From NCBI RefSeq assembly GCF_000760115.1, contig NZ_JNAS01000001.1:310001-374000 (forward strand): a stretch of DNA of 64,000 nt. Reading direction: 5' to 3'. The notes under the pieces are model-generated. The model was not told where the DNA came from and did no database searches. It saw only the letters and a list, made by a program, of their open reading frames with translations. Both the position numbers and the translations under genes were made by a program. Position 1 is the first letter of the stretch, and each line of letters starts with the position of its first letter. Of the stretch, positions 22,887 to 31,055 are shown in pieces. The stretch comes from Prochlorococcus marinus str. SB (GTDB lineage Bacteria; Cyanobacteriota; Cyanobacteriia; PCC-6307; Cyanobiaceae).

Positions 22887-23753
22887 ATGAATAAAAAATC
22901 ATCAAAAAAATCATCCTCTATTGAAAATTATTCTCACCTTGAATTATTCAATTTAGGTAAGATTTTTTTTAAAGAAAAGAAGTTTATTGATTTTCGTTCC
23001 AAAGGAAATAGAAGTGGATTTGAAGCTATCAAAGATATTAACCTAAAGATAGAGAAGAACACATTTGTATCAATAATAGGTCCTTCTGGTTGTGGCAAAT
23101 CAACATTACTAAATTTAATAGCAGGCTTACAAGCTCCAACATCTGGGAAAATTGTTATTGACGGACAAGCCATAAAAGGTCCAGGTCCCGATAGAGGTGT
23201 AATTTTTCAAAATTACGCTTTGATGCCGTGGTTAACAACTATTCAAAATATTGAGTTTGCCTTAAATACTGTTTTCCCAGCGAAAACAAAAGCTGATGTT
23301 AAAGAAAGAGCTAGAAAATATTTAAGAATGGTTGGTTTAGAAAAAGCTTCAAATAAATTCCCAAAAGAATTATCTGGAGGAATGAAACAAAGAGTTGCAA
23401 TTGCCAGAGCCTTATCTATTAATCCAAATATTTTGTTGATGGATGAACCCTTTGGGGCTCTGGATGCATTAACCAGATCCTATTTACAAGATGAATTATT
23501 ATCCATTTGGAGAAAAAATAAAGTAACTGTTGTTTTAATTACTCATAGTATTGAAGAAGCATTGCTTTTATCTGACAAGATAGTTTTGATGTCAAGCGGT
23601 CCTTCAGCCATAATTTCTGAGGAAATTTCAGTTGATTTAGAAAGACCAAGAGATCGAGAAAAAATAGAACAAGACCCTAATTATTTAAAAATAAAAATGC
23701 GTTTGGAAAAACATCTATTAAGAGAAACAAGAGCTGTAGAAGAGGTTACCTAG
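22887..23753 (+). CDS. cynD: Cyanate ABC transporter ATP-binding protein
   Basis: A 288-residue ATPase of the NrtD/SsuB/TauB family. It has Walker [10 protein letters not shown] (about residues 69-77), signature [14 protein letters not shown], Walker [13 protein letters not shown] and H-loop ITHSIEEAL. An N-terminal stretch of about 35 residues precedes the usual fold. It is single-domain, unlike NrtC, which carries an extra binding domain. The gene sits between cynB and cynS, 35 bases before the latter. Confidence 0.83.
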   Translation: MNKKSSKKSSSIENYSHLELFNLGKIFFKEKKFIDFRSKGNRSGFEAIKDINLKIEKNTFVSIIGPSGCGKSTLLNLIAGLQAPTSGKIVIDGQAIKGPGPDRGVIFQNYALMPWLTTIQNIEFALNTVFPAKTKADVKERARKYLRMVGLEKASNKFPKELSGGMKQRVAIARALSINPNILLMDEPFGALDALTRSYLQDELLSIWRKNKVTVVLITHSIEEALLLSDKIVLMSSGPSAIISEEISVDLERPRDREKIEQDPNYLKIKMRLEKHLLRETRAVEEVT

Positions 23754-23788
23754 ACTTCTTCTGCACTAAAAAAACACAACAATTAATT

Positions 23789-24232
23789 ATGACTTTACCC
23801 TCATTTACACAAATACTATTAAAAGCAAAAAAAGAAAAAAAATTATCCTTTGAAGATTTAGGTAAATTGATTAATAGAGATGAAGTATGGGTTGCAAGCT
23901 TATTTTATGGGCAAGCTACAGCTTCTGAAGGAGAAGCTAATATTTTAATTAATACTCTTGATTTGCAATCAGAACTAGAAGATCAATTAACAACACCGCC
24001 AGTAAAAGGCTGCCTAGATCCTGTTATTCCTACAGATCCTCTTATTTACAGATTCTATGAAATAATGCAAGTATACGGGCTGCCAATGAAGGATGTAATA
24101 CAAGAGAAATTTGGTGATGGAATTATGAGTGCAATTGACTTTTCAATCGAAGTCGATAAGGTTGAAGACCCAAAAGGGGATAGGGTTTTAGTAAAAATGT
24201 GTGGTAAATTCTTGCCCTATAAAAAGTGGTAG
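23789..24232 (+). CDS. cynS: Cyanate hydratase (cyanase)
   Basis: A 147-residue enzyme. The catalytic residues are all present: R88 and E91 in [12 protein letters not shown] and S114 in [10 protein letters not shown], with exactly the spacing of R96, E99 and S122 in the E. coli enzyme. It converts cyanate and bicarbonate to ammonia and carbon dioxide, as a decamer in the cytoplasm, giving nitrogen and protecting against cyanate. Last gene of the cynABDS operon; convergent with tatA 39 bases away. The length is close to the E. coli protein (156). Confidence 0.92.
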   Translation: MTLPSFTQILLKAKKEKKLSFEDLGKLINRDEVWVASLFYGQATASEGEANILINTLDLQSELEDQLTTPPVKGCLDPVIPTDPLIYRFYEIMQVYGLPMKDVIQEKFGDGIMSAIDFSIEVDKVEDPKGDRVLVKMCGKFLPYKKW

Positions 24233-24271
24233 AAAACTTTTTCTTTTTTTAACCATAAAAAACAGAAATTA

Positions 24272-24463
24272 TTAGTCATCATTTTCATTAAGTTTGAGAG
24301 TCTTATTTATTTCATTCTCGAATTCTTTAGAAGCAGTTTGTAATCCTTTTAAGGTCTTACCTATAGTTTTCCCGAGTTGAGGCAAACGTTTTGGGCCAAA
24401 AATTAGCAATGCAAGAATAACAATTACTGCAATTTCTGGTATTCCGATTCCAAAAATGTTCAT
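24272..24463 (-). CDS. tatA: Sec-independent (Tat) translocase subunit TatA/E
   Basis: A 63-residue protein with the TatA layout: a short N-terminus, one membrane helix (IPEIAVIVILALLIFG), the FGPKRLPQLGKTIGK hinge and amphipathic helix, then an acidic tail. TatA oligomers form the pore that exports folded proteins with twin-Arg signals. CynA encoded nearby has a Tat-type signal, but Tat has many other clients (for example the Rieske protein). Confidence 0.88.
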   Translation of the reverse strand: MNIFGIGIPEIAVIVILALLIFGPKRLPQLGKTIGKTLKGLQTASKEFENEINKTLKLNENDD

Positions 24464-24556
24464 TAAAAATTTAGTATTGAATTATTTTAAAAAATTTTTC
24501 TTCTTCTAAAGGTAATTAAAGTCACACATTTATTTTTATTAATCAACCAATTAATA

Positions 24557-24880
24557 ATGGAAAGAAGCTGGGATCCCTATTATAAATATTTCAAAGAATT
24601 TGAATTTAATCTTTTTGAGATTTTTATATTTTTAGAATTTCAACAAGAAATTATTGATTTAGGATATATCGGACAAAGTCAAATTAACCAAAATGTTCTT
24701 AATCCTGGACAGTTTTGTGTTGTTGATGGATTAATAAAGGTAGTTCATGATTTACCAAAATTTTTACATGATGAAAAATTTAAAAATAATTTGGATATAG
24801 AAAAATGGAAAAAAGATTCTTATAAATTACTTTCGTTAGATATAAAGTGGATAAAAAAATCATCAATAAAAATAATTTAA
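24557..24880 (+). CDS. 107-residue soluble protein, unknown function
   Basis: An acidic, aromatic-rich protein (SWDPYYKYFKEFEFNLFEIFIFLEF, NPGQFCVVDGLIKVVHDLPKFLHD) with no membrane segment or signal. No known domain. An imperfect NtcA-like site GTA-N8-CAC (24512-24525) and a TAATAAT -10 candidate lie just upstream. Its position just after the cyanate genes would fit a nitrogen-stress role, which is inference. Confidence 0.55.
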   Translation: MERSWDPYYKYFKEFEFNLFEIFIFLEFQQEIIDLGYIGQSQINQNVLNPGQFCVVDGLIKVVHDLPKFLHDEKFKNNLDIEKWKKDSYKLLSLDIKWIKKSSIKII

Positions 24881-24968
24881 TACTTAATGAATATTCATTT
24901 TAAATTATAGTTTTAGAATATAATTTTTAATTTCTAAATATTACTTTAGAACTAGTATTTACCTTACA

Positions 24969-24985
24969 ATAATGATAATCATTTT
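24969..24985. promoter_or_regulatory. Zur-type operator upstream of the Cys-rich peptide gene
   Basis: TAATGAT-A-ATCATTT with CA beyond keeps the core AATGATAATCATT palindrome and differs from the cynA sites at one outer base. It lies 100 bases upstream of the ATG at 25085, with the shared 21-base element between. Confidence 0.7.
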
Positions 24986-25030
24986 CAAGATATAGTTATT
25001 AATTTTTTTTTGAAATTTTAAAATCAATAC

Positions 25031-25052
25031 TATGATTGATTTTATAAGCTAT
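25031..25052 (+). promoter_or_regulatory. Conserved 21-base element after the Zur site (copy 2)
   Basis: ATGATTGATTTTATAAGCTA plus T at 25032-25052, 19 of 21 identical to the copy upstream of cynA. TATGAT (25031-25036) may be a -10 hexamer, putting the start of transcription about 40 bases before the Cys-rich gene. As a frame it would encode MIDFISYIVNN and stop. Confidence 0.5.
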
Positions 25053-25084
25053 ATTGTTAATAATTAATCATCAAATTTATTATC

Positions 25085-25222
25085 ATGATTACTAATAAAC
25101 CAAATATATTACTAACAAACATTTCTATTTCTAATGAGAAAAATAACTGTCCCAGTTGCGGTTGCACTTGTCCTTGTGAATGTACAGATTGTGAAGAATG
25201 TTCACCTTGCAAAGATAATTAA
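25085..25222 (+). CDS. Metallothionein-like nine-cysteine peptide
   Basis: A 45-residue peptide from ATG 25085 to TAA 25220-25222. The first 21 residues have no Cys. Residues 22-42 are CPSCGCTCPC then ECTDCEECSPC: nine Cys at 22, 25, 27, 29, 31, 33, 36, 39 and 42, in C-x-C and C-x2-C spacing, with acidic residues and no His. This is the composition of a metallothionein or metal chaperone binding about two to four zinc, copper or cadmium ions. It is not the cyanobacterial SmtA/BmtA type, which contains His. A Zur-type site upstream implies expression under zinc shortage, odd for a storage protein. Confidence 0.75.
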   Translation: MITNKPNILLTNISISNEKNNCPSCGCTCPCECTDCEECSPCKDN

Positions 25223-25328
25223 TCCTCTAAATCAAATAAATAATAAGTTTAAATTTCAGTAAATTTTTCAAAATTTGAACTATCAACTGATATTAAAGAT
25301 TTTCTATTTCAATTGATATTCATTAATT

Positions 25329-25796
25329 TTAAAGACCAAGTTCTGTAAGGCCAGGAAAATCATCCGGTCGAGGACCCTCTCCCCATGTAAAAAGACGATC
25401 TTTTTTATCTATTGGAATATCATTTATACTTGCTTCTCTTCTCCGCATTAAACCAGTTTCAGAAAATTCCCAATTTTCGTTACCATGTGCTCGAAAATAA
25501 TTATATTCTTCGTCATGCCATTCATATTGAAATCTAACAGCAATTCGATTTGAATCATATGCCCATAATTCTTTAATTAGTTTATAGCCAATTTCTCTAT
25601 TCCATTTTCTTTTTAAAAATTCCACAATTTCTTCTCTCCCTCTTATAAATTCGCTTCTGTTTCTCCAAAAACTATCTTCTGTATAGGCAAGTGATACAGT
25701 AACGGGATCTTTAGTATTCCACGCATTTTCAGCTAATCTCACTTTTTTTATAGCTGTCTCTTCATTAAAAGGAGGTAAAGGAGGTTTTGTTGACAT
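25329..25796 (-). CDS. DUF1348 (NTF2-like) protein with Zur-type operator
   Basis: A 155-residue protein. [44 protein letters not shown] and the closing [15 protein letters not shown] match the DUF1348 family, an NTF2-like cone fold of about 150 residues, function unknown, usually cytoplasmic. A Zur-type palindrome (25843-25860) lies 47 bases before the ATG, so it probably belongs to the zinc regulon. Confidence 0.85.
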   Translation of the reverse strand: MSTKPPLPPFNEETAIKKVRLAENAWNTKDPVTVSLAYTEDSFWRNRSEFIRGREEIVEFLKRKWNREIGYKLIKELWAYDSNRIAVRFQYEWHDEEYNYFRAHGNENWEFSETGLMRRREASINDIPIDKKDRLFTWGEGPRPDDFPGLTELGL

Positions 25797-25842
25797 TTTT
25801 CTAATTAAATTAATTTGGTTTTTTAAAAGTTAAAAAACTTAC

Positions 25843-25860
25843 TCAATGATAATCATTTAA
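25843..25860. promoter_or_regulatory. Zur-type operator upstream of the DUF1348 gene
   Basis: AATGAT-A-ATCATT (25845-25857) is a perfect palindrome with the same core as the znuA and cynA sites, placed 47 bases upstream of the DUF1348 start on the minus strand and downstream of the 25898-26119 gene. Confidence 0.7.
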
Positions 25861-25897
25861 GATCCAATTTAAAAAAATTTGGAAATTTTTTAGGTTA

Positions 25898-26119
25898 TCA
25901 TCCTCTGCAAAGAGATTTATTTAAACAAGAATTTTTACTCTCAATATTAATTTGGTCATCAATATTTTTTAATTTGTTTTTATTACTTATTACTTTAACT
26001 TTTTGCCCACAATGTTCTTTGCAACCACCATTAAATAAATTATGTGCATGTAAACTGGAACTATTCGTAAGTAATAAAAGAAAAATTATTTTATAAATTT
26101 GATTAAAATAAGAATTCAT
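25898..26119 (-). CDS. Small secreted Cys/His protein (GGCxxH type)
   Basis: A 73-residue protein with a signal peptide ending near SLHA. The mature start is HNLFNGGCKEHCGQKVKV, with two Cys and two His, and a second Cys pair at the end (SCLNKSLCRG). It shares the GGCxxH start and C-x5/6-C tail with the protein at 6363-6548, so the two may be a small paralogous family. Binding of a metal in the periplasm or lumen is plausible. It lies upstream of the DUF1348 gene on the same strand, with a Zur-type site in between. Confidence 0.55.
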   Translation of the reverse strand: MNSYFNQIYKIIFLLLLTNSSSLHAHNLFNGGCKEHCGQKVKVISNKNKLKNIDDQINIESKNSCLNKSLCRG

Positions 26120-26163
26120 TTTTTATTATTATTTTCCCAGACTTAGTAAATAAATAATATCAG

Positions 26164-26400
26164 TTAATTCCAAGGAGTGTTTATAAGTCCCCAGATATCG
26201 AAGAAAAAAAATAAAACTGCAATAACAACAAGATCCCATGCTCTTTCCCTAAAAGCCCAAGGCGCAATAAAAACTTCCCCAAGTCCGTGAAGTGCCGCCC
26301 CTACTGGTAGATGATCAAGAACTAGCAAACTATGAGAGAGGATAAAAAGAAAGCTTGCAAAATATCTAAAAAAAACAAATTGCCAATTACTAGAACTCAT
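26164..26400 (-). CDS. Small membrane protein, unknown
   Basis: A 78-residue protein with two hydrophobic segments (about residues 8-28 and 56-73) around a polar loop with His residues (LDHLPVGAALHGLGE). The sequence is well conserved in character (Gly, Pro and Trp at turns), suggesting a real folded membrane protein. No domain is recognised. Confidence 0.55.
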   Translation of the reverse strand: MSSSNWQFVFFRYFASFLFILSHSLLVLDHLPVGAALHGLGEVFIAPWAFRERAWDLVVIAVLFFFFDIWGLINTPWN

Positions 26401-26476
26401 GCCTTTTAGATTTTTAAAAAATATACTTCAATGATCAAAATAATGATATAGATCTAATCAAGAGATATTATTTTTG

Positions 26477-26490
26477 GTAGCCATAAATAC
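26477..26490 (+). promoter_or_regulatory. NtcA-type site upstream of the ATP-grasp operon
   Basis: GTA-GCCATAAA-TAC is an exact GTA-N8-TAC match, 36 bases before the ATG at 26526. A TAAAAG hexamer follows after 22 bases, the spacing expected for NtcA-activated promoters, though it is a weak -10 and would leave almost no leader. Confidence 0.5.
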
Positions 26491-26525
26491 GAATAAAGAT
26501 ATAAAGCTAAAGTAAAAGTTACTAA

Positions 26526-27971
26526 ATGATGAAATATATGTTTTCAAATTATCTGCCTAAAAATAGTTTTGATGAATACTTTAAGGATAATGTTAACTCT
26601 GCAAGAGAAATATTGATTCCACTTCTTTCTTCATTAGATAATATGGGTCTTGAAGAATTAAACAGGAATCATTCTGCAGCAAAAAAATTATTACTAAGAC
26701 ACGGTGCAACTTTTAGATTAAACGATACTGGTTTAAAAGGTACTGAGAGAATATTACCTTTTGATCCACTTCCTAGAATAATTAGTAAAGATGATTGGGT
26801 AACGTTAGAAAAAGGCCTAAAACAAAGGCTTGAGGCAATTGATTTATTCCTAGATGATATTTATAATTCTCAAAAAATAATTAATGATGGAATCATTCCA
26901 AGGGAATTAATAGAGAGTTCAGAAGGTTGGAGACCTCAGATGATAGGTTTCAAACCTCCACTAAATAAATGGTGTCAAATATCAGGACTTGATTTAATAA
27001 GAGACAGGGCTGGAGATTGGCATGTTTTAGAAGATAATTTAAGGTGCCCTTCTGGGGTTGCTTATTTTTTAGAAAATAGATTAGTTATGAAGAATATTTT
27101 TCCTAATCTTTTCTCTGGCAGAATAGTAAAACCAATCGATGAATATCCATCATATCTTTTAAAAACTCTTCAAGAACTTGCAGTTTGGACAGATACTCCC
27201 AAGATAGTTCTACTTACTCCTGGAATTTTTAATAGTGCTTATTTTGAACATAGTTATTTAGCTCAAGAAATGGGTATTCAATTAGTCCAGGGTCATGACT
27301 TAGTTTGTAATGATGATTATGTATATTTAAAAACTACCTCAGGATTAAAAAGAGTAGATGTCATTTACAGACGAATTGATGATGATTTCTTAGATCCTCT
27401 TAATTTCAGAAAAGATTCTTGCCTTGGTGTTAGCGGATTACTTGATGTTTTTAAGGCAGGTCATGTTGCTTTAGCAAATGCTCCTGGGACTGGAATAGCA
27501 GATGACAAAATGATTTATTCTTTTGTTCCAAAAATGATTAAATATTATCTTGATGAAGAAATTATTATTAAAAATGTAGAAACGTATATTTGTCATTATC
27601 AAAAGGATCGAGAATATGTTCTAGAAAATTTATCAAAACTTGTTGTTAAGTCTGTCGCAGAAGCTGGGGGGTATGGAATGTTAATTGGCCCTCACTCAAC
27701 AACGAGTGAAATAGAAGAATTCGCTCATAAAATTAAAAAAAATCCTAGAAATTTCATAGCACAACCAACATTAGAATTATCTACTGTGCCATCGTTATGT
27801 GAAGGAGAACTATATCCATGTCATGTTGATTTAAGACCATATATCTTAAGAGGAAAAGATTCATGGGTTAGCCCAGGCGGGCTTACGCGGGTAGCCTTAA
27901 AAAAAGGATCATTAGTCGTTAATTCTTCTCAAGGCGGAGGATGCAAAGATACATGGGTTGTAGGTGAATAA
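26526..27971 (+). CDS. Circularly permuted ATP-grasp protein (COG2308)
   Basis: A 481-residue protein matching the DUF404/DUF407 or CP_ATPgrasp family. Landmarks are the N-terminal RPQMIGFKPPLNKWCQISGLDLIRDRAGDWHVLEDNLRCPSGVAY, VIYRRIDDDFLDPL, ALANAPGTGIADDKMIYSFVP and VVKSVAEAGGYGMLIGP. The family is predicted to ligate amino acids or peptides, using ATP. Neighbouring alpha-E and transglutaminase genes repeat a widespread conserved trio. The gene is followed within 1-2 bases by the alpha-E gene. The start may be Met 2. Confidence 0.85.
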   Translation: MMKYMFSNYLPKNSFDEYFKDNVNSAREILIPLLSSLDNMGLEELNRNHSAAKKLLLRHGATFRLNDTGLKGTERILPFDPLPRIISKDDWVTLEKGLKQRLEAIDLFLDDIYNSQKIINDGIIPRELIESSEGWRPQMIGFKPPLNKWCQISGLDLIRDRAGDWHVLEDNLRCPSGVAYFLENRLVMKNIFPNLFSGRIVKPIDEYPSYLLKTLQELAVWTDTPKIVLLTPGIFNSAYFEHSYLAQEMGIQLVQGHDLVCNDDYVYLKTTSGLKRVDVIYRRIDDDFLDPLNFRKDSCLGVSGLLDVFKAGHVALANAPGTGIADDKMIYSFVPKMIKYYLDEEIIIKNVETYICHYQKDREYVLENLSKLVVKSVAEAGGYGMLIGPHSTTSEIEEFAHKIKKNPRNFIAQPTLELSTVPSLCEGELYPCHVDLRPYILRGKDSWVSPGGLTRVALKKGSLVVNSSQGGGCKDTWVVGE

Positions 27972-27972
27972 T

Positions 27973-28914
27973 ATGCTTTTAAGTCGTGTAGCAGAATCTC
28001 TTTATTGGATCAATCGTTATTTAGAACGTGCAGAAAACATATCTCGTTTCGTGGAAGTAAGTGAAGCAATGTCATTAGATTGTCCACCAGGAAGTGCAGA
28101 GCCTTGGCTCCCCTTAATTGATGCTTCGAGTGACAGAGAATCTTTTGATAAGAGATTCCCAGAGAAAAAACCAGATGACGTTATTAATTTTTTAATAAGA
28201 GATCGATTAAACCCAAATAGTATAATTTCTTGCATTCAAATGGCAAGAGAAAATGCAAGACAAATCAGAGATGTCATGACCACAGAAATGTGGGAACAGA
28301 TAAATATTTTATATTGGAATATGCAAGAAGGAGAGGCAATATGGAATAAACCAAGACAAGAACAATTAAGTGAAATAAGGAGGGAATGTCAGCTTTTTTA
28401 TGGAATTACAGATGCGACTCTAAGCAAAGATCTTGCATGGAGATTTAGCATTCTTGGAAGATTAATCGAAAGAGCTGACAAAACATCAAGAATTTTAGAT
28501 GTTAAATATTATTTACTCCTACCCAGCTTAGATGAGCTTGGAGGAGTTCTTGATGAGCTGCAATGGATAGCACTATTACGTTCAGCTGGAGCTTATCAAA
28601 TGTTTAGGAAAGCAGTACAAAATTCTATAAAGCCTAATTCAGTTGCGAGATTTCTTTTACTTGATCCAATTTTCCCTAGATCAGTAAGATACTGTCTTGA
28701 TGGGATAAGCAATACACTTAAAACGATAGATACCTCACCATCTACTGAAAATCCTTCAGAATTAGAATGTATGAGAGGTTTGCTTAAAGCAAAGTGGAGT
28801 TATATCAGAATTGAAGATATAATCAATGATGGTTTACATGAGGCAATCGATTCATTGCAAATGGATTTAAATAAATTAAATGATCTCATTCAAGAAAAAT
28901 ATTTTATTAATTAA
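27973..28914 (+). CDS. Alpha-E domain protein (DUF403, COG2307)
   Basis: A protein of about 313 residues. The conserved start MLLSRVAESLYWINRYLERAENISRFVEV begins at the ATG at 27973, so this is preferred to the upstream GTG at 27964, which would overlap the ATP-grasp gene by 8 bases. The rest is helical, with ENARQIRDVMTTEMWEQIN and SILGRLIERADKTSRILDVKYYLLLPS as family blocks. The alpha-E fold is nearly always partnered with the ATP-grasp protein; its role is unproven. Confidence 0.85.
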   Translation: MLLSRVAESLYWINRYLERAENISRFVEVSEAMSLDCPPGSAEPWLPLIDASSDRESFDKRFPEKKPDDVINFLIRDRLNPNSIISCIQMARENARQIRDVMTTEMWEQINILYWNMQEGEAIWNKPRQEQLSEIRRECQLFYGITDATLSKDLAWRFSILGRLIERADKTSRILDVKYYLLLPSLDELGGVLDELQWIALLRSAGAYQMFRKAVQNSIKPNSVARFLLLDPIFPRSVRYCLDGISNTLKTIDTSPSTENPSELECMRGLLKAKWSYIRIEDIINDGLHEAIDSLQMDLNKLNDLIQEKYFIN

Positions 28915-28925
28915 TAAGTTTATTA

Positions 28926-29783
28926 ATGAGAATTAAATACATTCACAAACTTGAATATAAATACGAAGACCCTGTTCAATTAGGCGAGCATAGATTATGT
29001 ATAAAGCCAAGGTCAAATGGATTCCAAAAGCTAAAGAATTTTGAACTAAAAATAACTCCAGAACCAGAAATTATTTATCCATTACTTGCTGCCAGCGGAG
29101 AAGAGATTAATAGAATCAGATTCAATGGATTAACAGATAATTTAACTATTGAATCAATCAGCGAAGTTGAAACTATTAAACATCCAAACATTATTGATGG
29201 AGTTAAAAATAGAGATTTAACATTACCTTTTTGTAGAAGCATTATTAACAGAGATTTACAGGGAGCATTAGAAGGATGGATGCCAAATGGACAACACGAT
29301 CCTTCTGCAGTAGAACTTGCCCAAGAAGCCTTAGCAGGAAGCATTAATAACGCATTATCATTTACATACCAACTGATAGAAATTATTCAAGATCGGGTTA
29401 AATATACCAAAAGACATACTGGTCCAGCATGGCCGGCTAGCAGAACGCTTAGAGAACGTATAGGTTCATGCAGAGATTTAGCAATGCTAATGGTTGAAGC
29501 TTGCAGGTCTATAGGTATCCCAAGTAGGTTTGTAAGTGGTTATCATTTTGAAGACCCCTTACCCCCTGAATTGGATTTACACGCTTGGGCTGAATTATAT
29601 ATTCCAGGTGCTGGTTGGAGAGGTTTTGATCCAAGCGGAAAAGGATTAATAGATGATAGATATTTAACATTGGTATCCTCTTCAAAATCTAATTTAACCT
29701 CTGTAATTACAGGAAACTTTATAGGAAAAAATAATTTAGAAAATACTTTATCCTGGGAAATTAAACCTCTTGAAATTAAATAA
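28926..29783 (+). CDS. Transglutaminase-like cysteine protease (COG1305)
   Basis: A 285-residue protein. The catalytic triad is visible: C182 in RIGSCRDLAMLMVEACRSIGIPSRFVSGY, H219 in DLHAWAELYIPGAGW and D235 in GFDPSGKG. The N-terminal strand-rich domain (MRIKYIHKLEYKYEDPVQLGEHRLCIKPR) is typical of the bacterial transglutaminase group. It starts 11 bases after the alpha-E gene and completes the ATP-grasp/alpha-E/transglutaminase operon, proposed to build and trim small peptides or peptide tags. Confidence 0.85.
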   Translation: MRIKYIHKLEYKYEDPVQLGEHRLCIKPRSNGFQKLKNFELKITPEPEIIYPLLAASGEEINRIRFNGLTDNLTIESISEVETIKHPNIIDGVKNRDLTLPFCRSIINRDLQGALEGWMPNGQHDPSAVELAQEALAGSINNALSFTYQLIEIIQDRVKYTKRHTGPAWPASRTLRERIGSCRDLAMLMVEACRSIGIPSRFVSGYHFEDPLPPELDLHAWAELYIPGAGWRGFDPSGKGLIDDRYLTLVSSSKSNLTSVITGNFIGKNNLENTLSWEIKPLEIK

Positions 29784-29908
29784 ACACTAAATTTTTAATC
29801 TTTTAAAAATAACAAAAAAATAAATAATAATATGTTTCTTTTTTAGTGTTAATTGATACGTTCTTGGATATATATATCTGTTTTCATTTGTTTAATCTTT
29901 AAAGAAAA

Positions 29909-30430
29909 TTGAACTCAAGTTTAGAAATTCCAGTTATCAAATCAAACAAATCGAAAATGTTTGAATTGATAAGTTATGAAAAATTTCGCGATACAAAAGA
30001 TGTAAGATTTTTTGATATTAGTGTTAATGAATCAAACTATAGAGATCTAGTTATTCACAGTGGGCCTGCAGTTAGTCCTCCAAATGATGAAGAATTTAAG
30101 AATTGGCAATTTTACATACATCACAATCAAGAAGATAATCTACTGGCTATCTCCGGGGGAAGAACATTTTTTCTTGTCAATTTTGGCTGGGATTATCCTT
30201 TTTATAAAGTTAGATTAGAATCTTGCGGATACATTTTAAGAATACCTAGAGGAACTTTTCATAGATCAGTATCTGACGAAAACGGTTCCATAGTTTTAAA
30301 TCAAGCTATAAGAGACAAAGGCGGTACAGTTGAATCTGAATTCAAGGTTACGAATAGCAAAGATAACAAAAAACTTCTAGATTGTATAACTAATTTAGAG
30401 CCTAGATTCAAAATTTATAGTGTTAAATAA
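29909..30430 (+). CDS. Cupin-like protein, unknown function
   Basis: A protein of up to 173 residues from TTG at 29909; a downstream ATG at 29957 (residue 17) would give a shorter form and is at least as likely. The region LLAISGGRTFFLVNFGWDYPFYKVRLESCGYILRIPRGTFHRSVSDENGSIVL reads like the two cupin motifs (G-x-x-x-F-x-L and P-x-G-x-x-H). The expected metal-ligand His pair of motif 1 is missing. It follows the transglutaminase operon after a 125-base gap. Confidence 0.5.
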   Translation: MNSSLEIPVIKSNKSKMFELISYEKFRDTKDVRFFDISVNESNYRDLVIHSGPAVSPPNDEEFKNWQFYIHHNQEDNLLAISGGRTFFLVNFGWDYPFYKVRLESCGYILRIPRGTFHRSVSDENGSIVLNQAIRDKGGTVESEFKVTNSKDNKKLLDCITNLEPRFKIYSVK

Positions 30431-30513
30431 CTTTAAAAAGGAGTTCCAAATTTAGTCATCAATTTTAAAAATTATCTAATTGTTATAAAATAATAATATT
30501 CGAATTATCTAGT

Positions 30514-31032
30514 ATGAAATTTTTCAGATTTTTAAAATATTTTTTATGCATAACTTTTTCTTTCTTAGTTTTATCCTCTCCAGTTTTTGCTGGGGCAAAT
30601 GTAGCTGTTAAGGGCGAAGGAGATGAAGTTCCAAGTTATGTAAGATCTAATATTACTGGATTTGATTTCCATGGAGAGGATCTTCATTTGTCATCTATAG
30701 CTGGAGCAGTTGCCAGAGATGCTGATTTTAGTGACGTTGATTTACATGGGACAACCTTAACCCTATCTGATTTAAAAGGTTCTAATTTAAATGGAATCGA
30801 CCTGACCGATACTCTTTCTGATCGAGTTAATTTCCAAAAAACAGATCTTAGAAATGCTGTTTTAATAAATATGATCGCATCAGGTAGCAGTTTTGCAGGA
30901 GCTCAAATAGAAGGAGCAGATTTTTCTTACGCTATTCTTGACAGCGAAGATCAAAGAAATCTTTGTGAAATTGCTGATGGGATCAATCCAACTACAGGCG
31001 TTTCAACAAGAGAAAGTCTTGAGTGTAGTTAG
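30514..31032 (+). CDS. Pentapeptide-repeat protein, probably lumenal
   Basis: A 172-residue protein with a signal peptide (residues 1-28: [20 protein letters not shown], cleavage near VFA). The mature part holds pentapeptide repeats of the A(D/N)LXX type: [54 protein letters not shown]. These build a right-handed square helix. Cyanobacterial lumenal members are common; roles are mostly unknown. A C-terminal Cys pair (LCEIADG and LECS) may form a disulfide, as in the lumenal RfrA/TLP family. Confidence 0.8.
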   Translation: MKFFRFLKYFLCITFSFLVLSSPVFAGANVAVKGEGDEVPSYVRSNITGFDFHGEDLHLSSIAGAVARDADFSDVDLHGTTLTLSDLKGSNLNGIDLTDTLSDRVNFQKTDLRNAVLINMIASGSSFAGAQIEGADFSYAILDSEDQRNLCEIADGINPTTGVSTRESLECS

Positions 31033-31055
31033 AACAAAAACCATAAGTAAAGTTA

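Noticed and set aside
20334-24232. Nitrate or bicarbonate transporter instead of cyanate
   Set aside because: The same protein family serves several substrates, but the adjacent cyanase with intact catalytic residues makes cyanate the best reading.
24512-24525. NtcA-like GTA-N8-CAC site
   Set aside because: The second half is CAC, not TAC; too weak to list as a site on its own.
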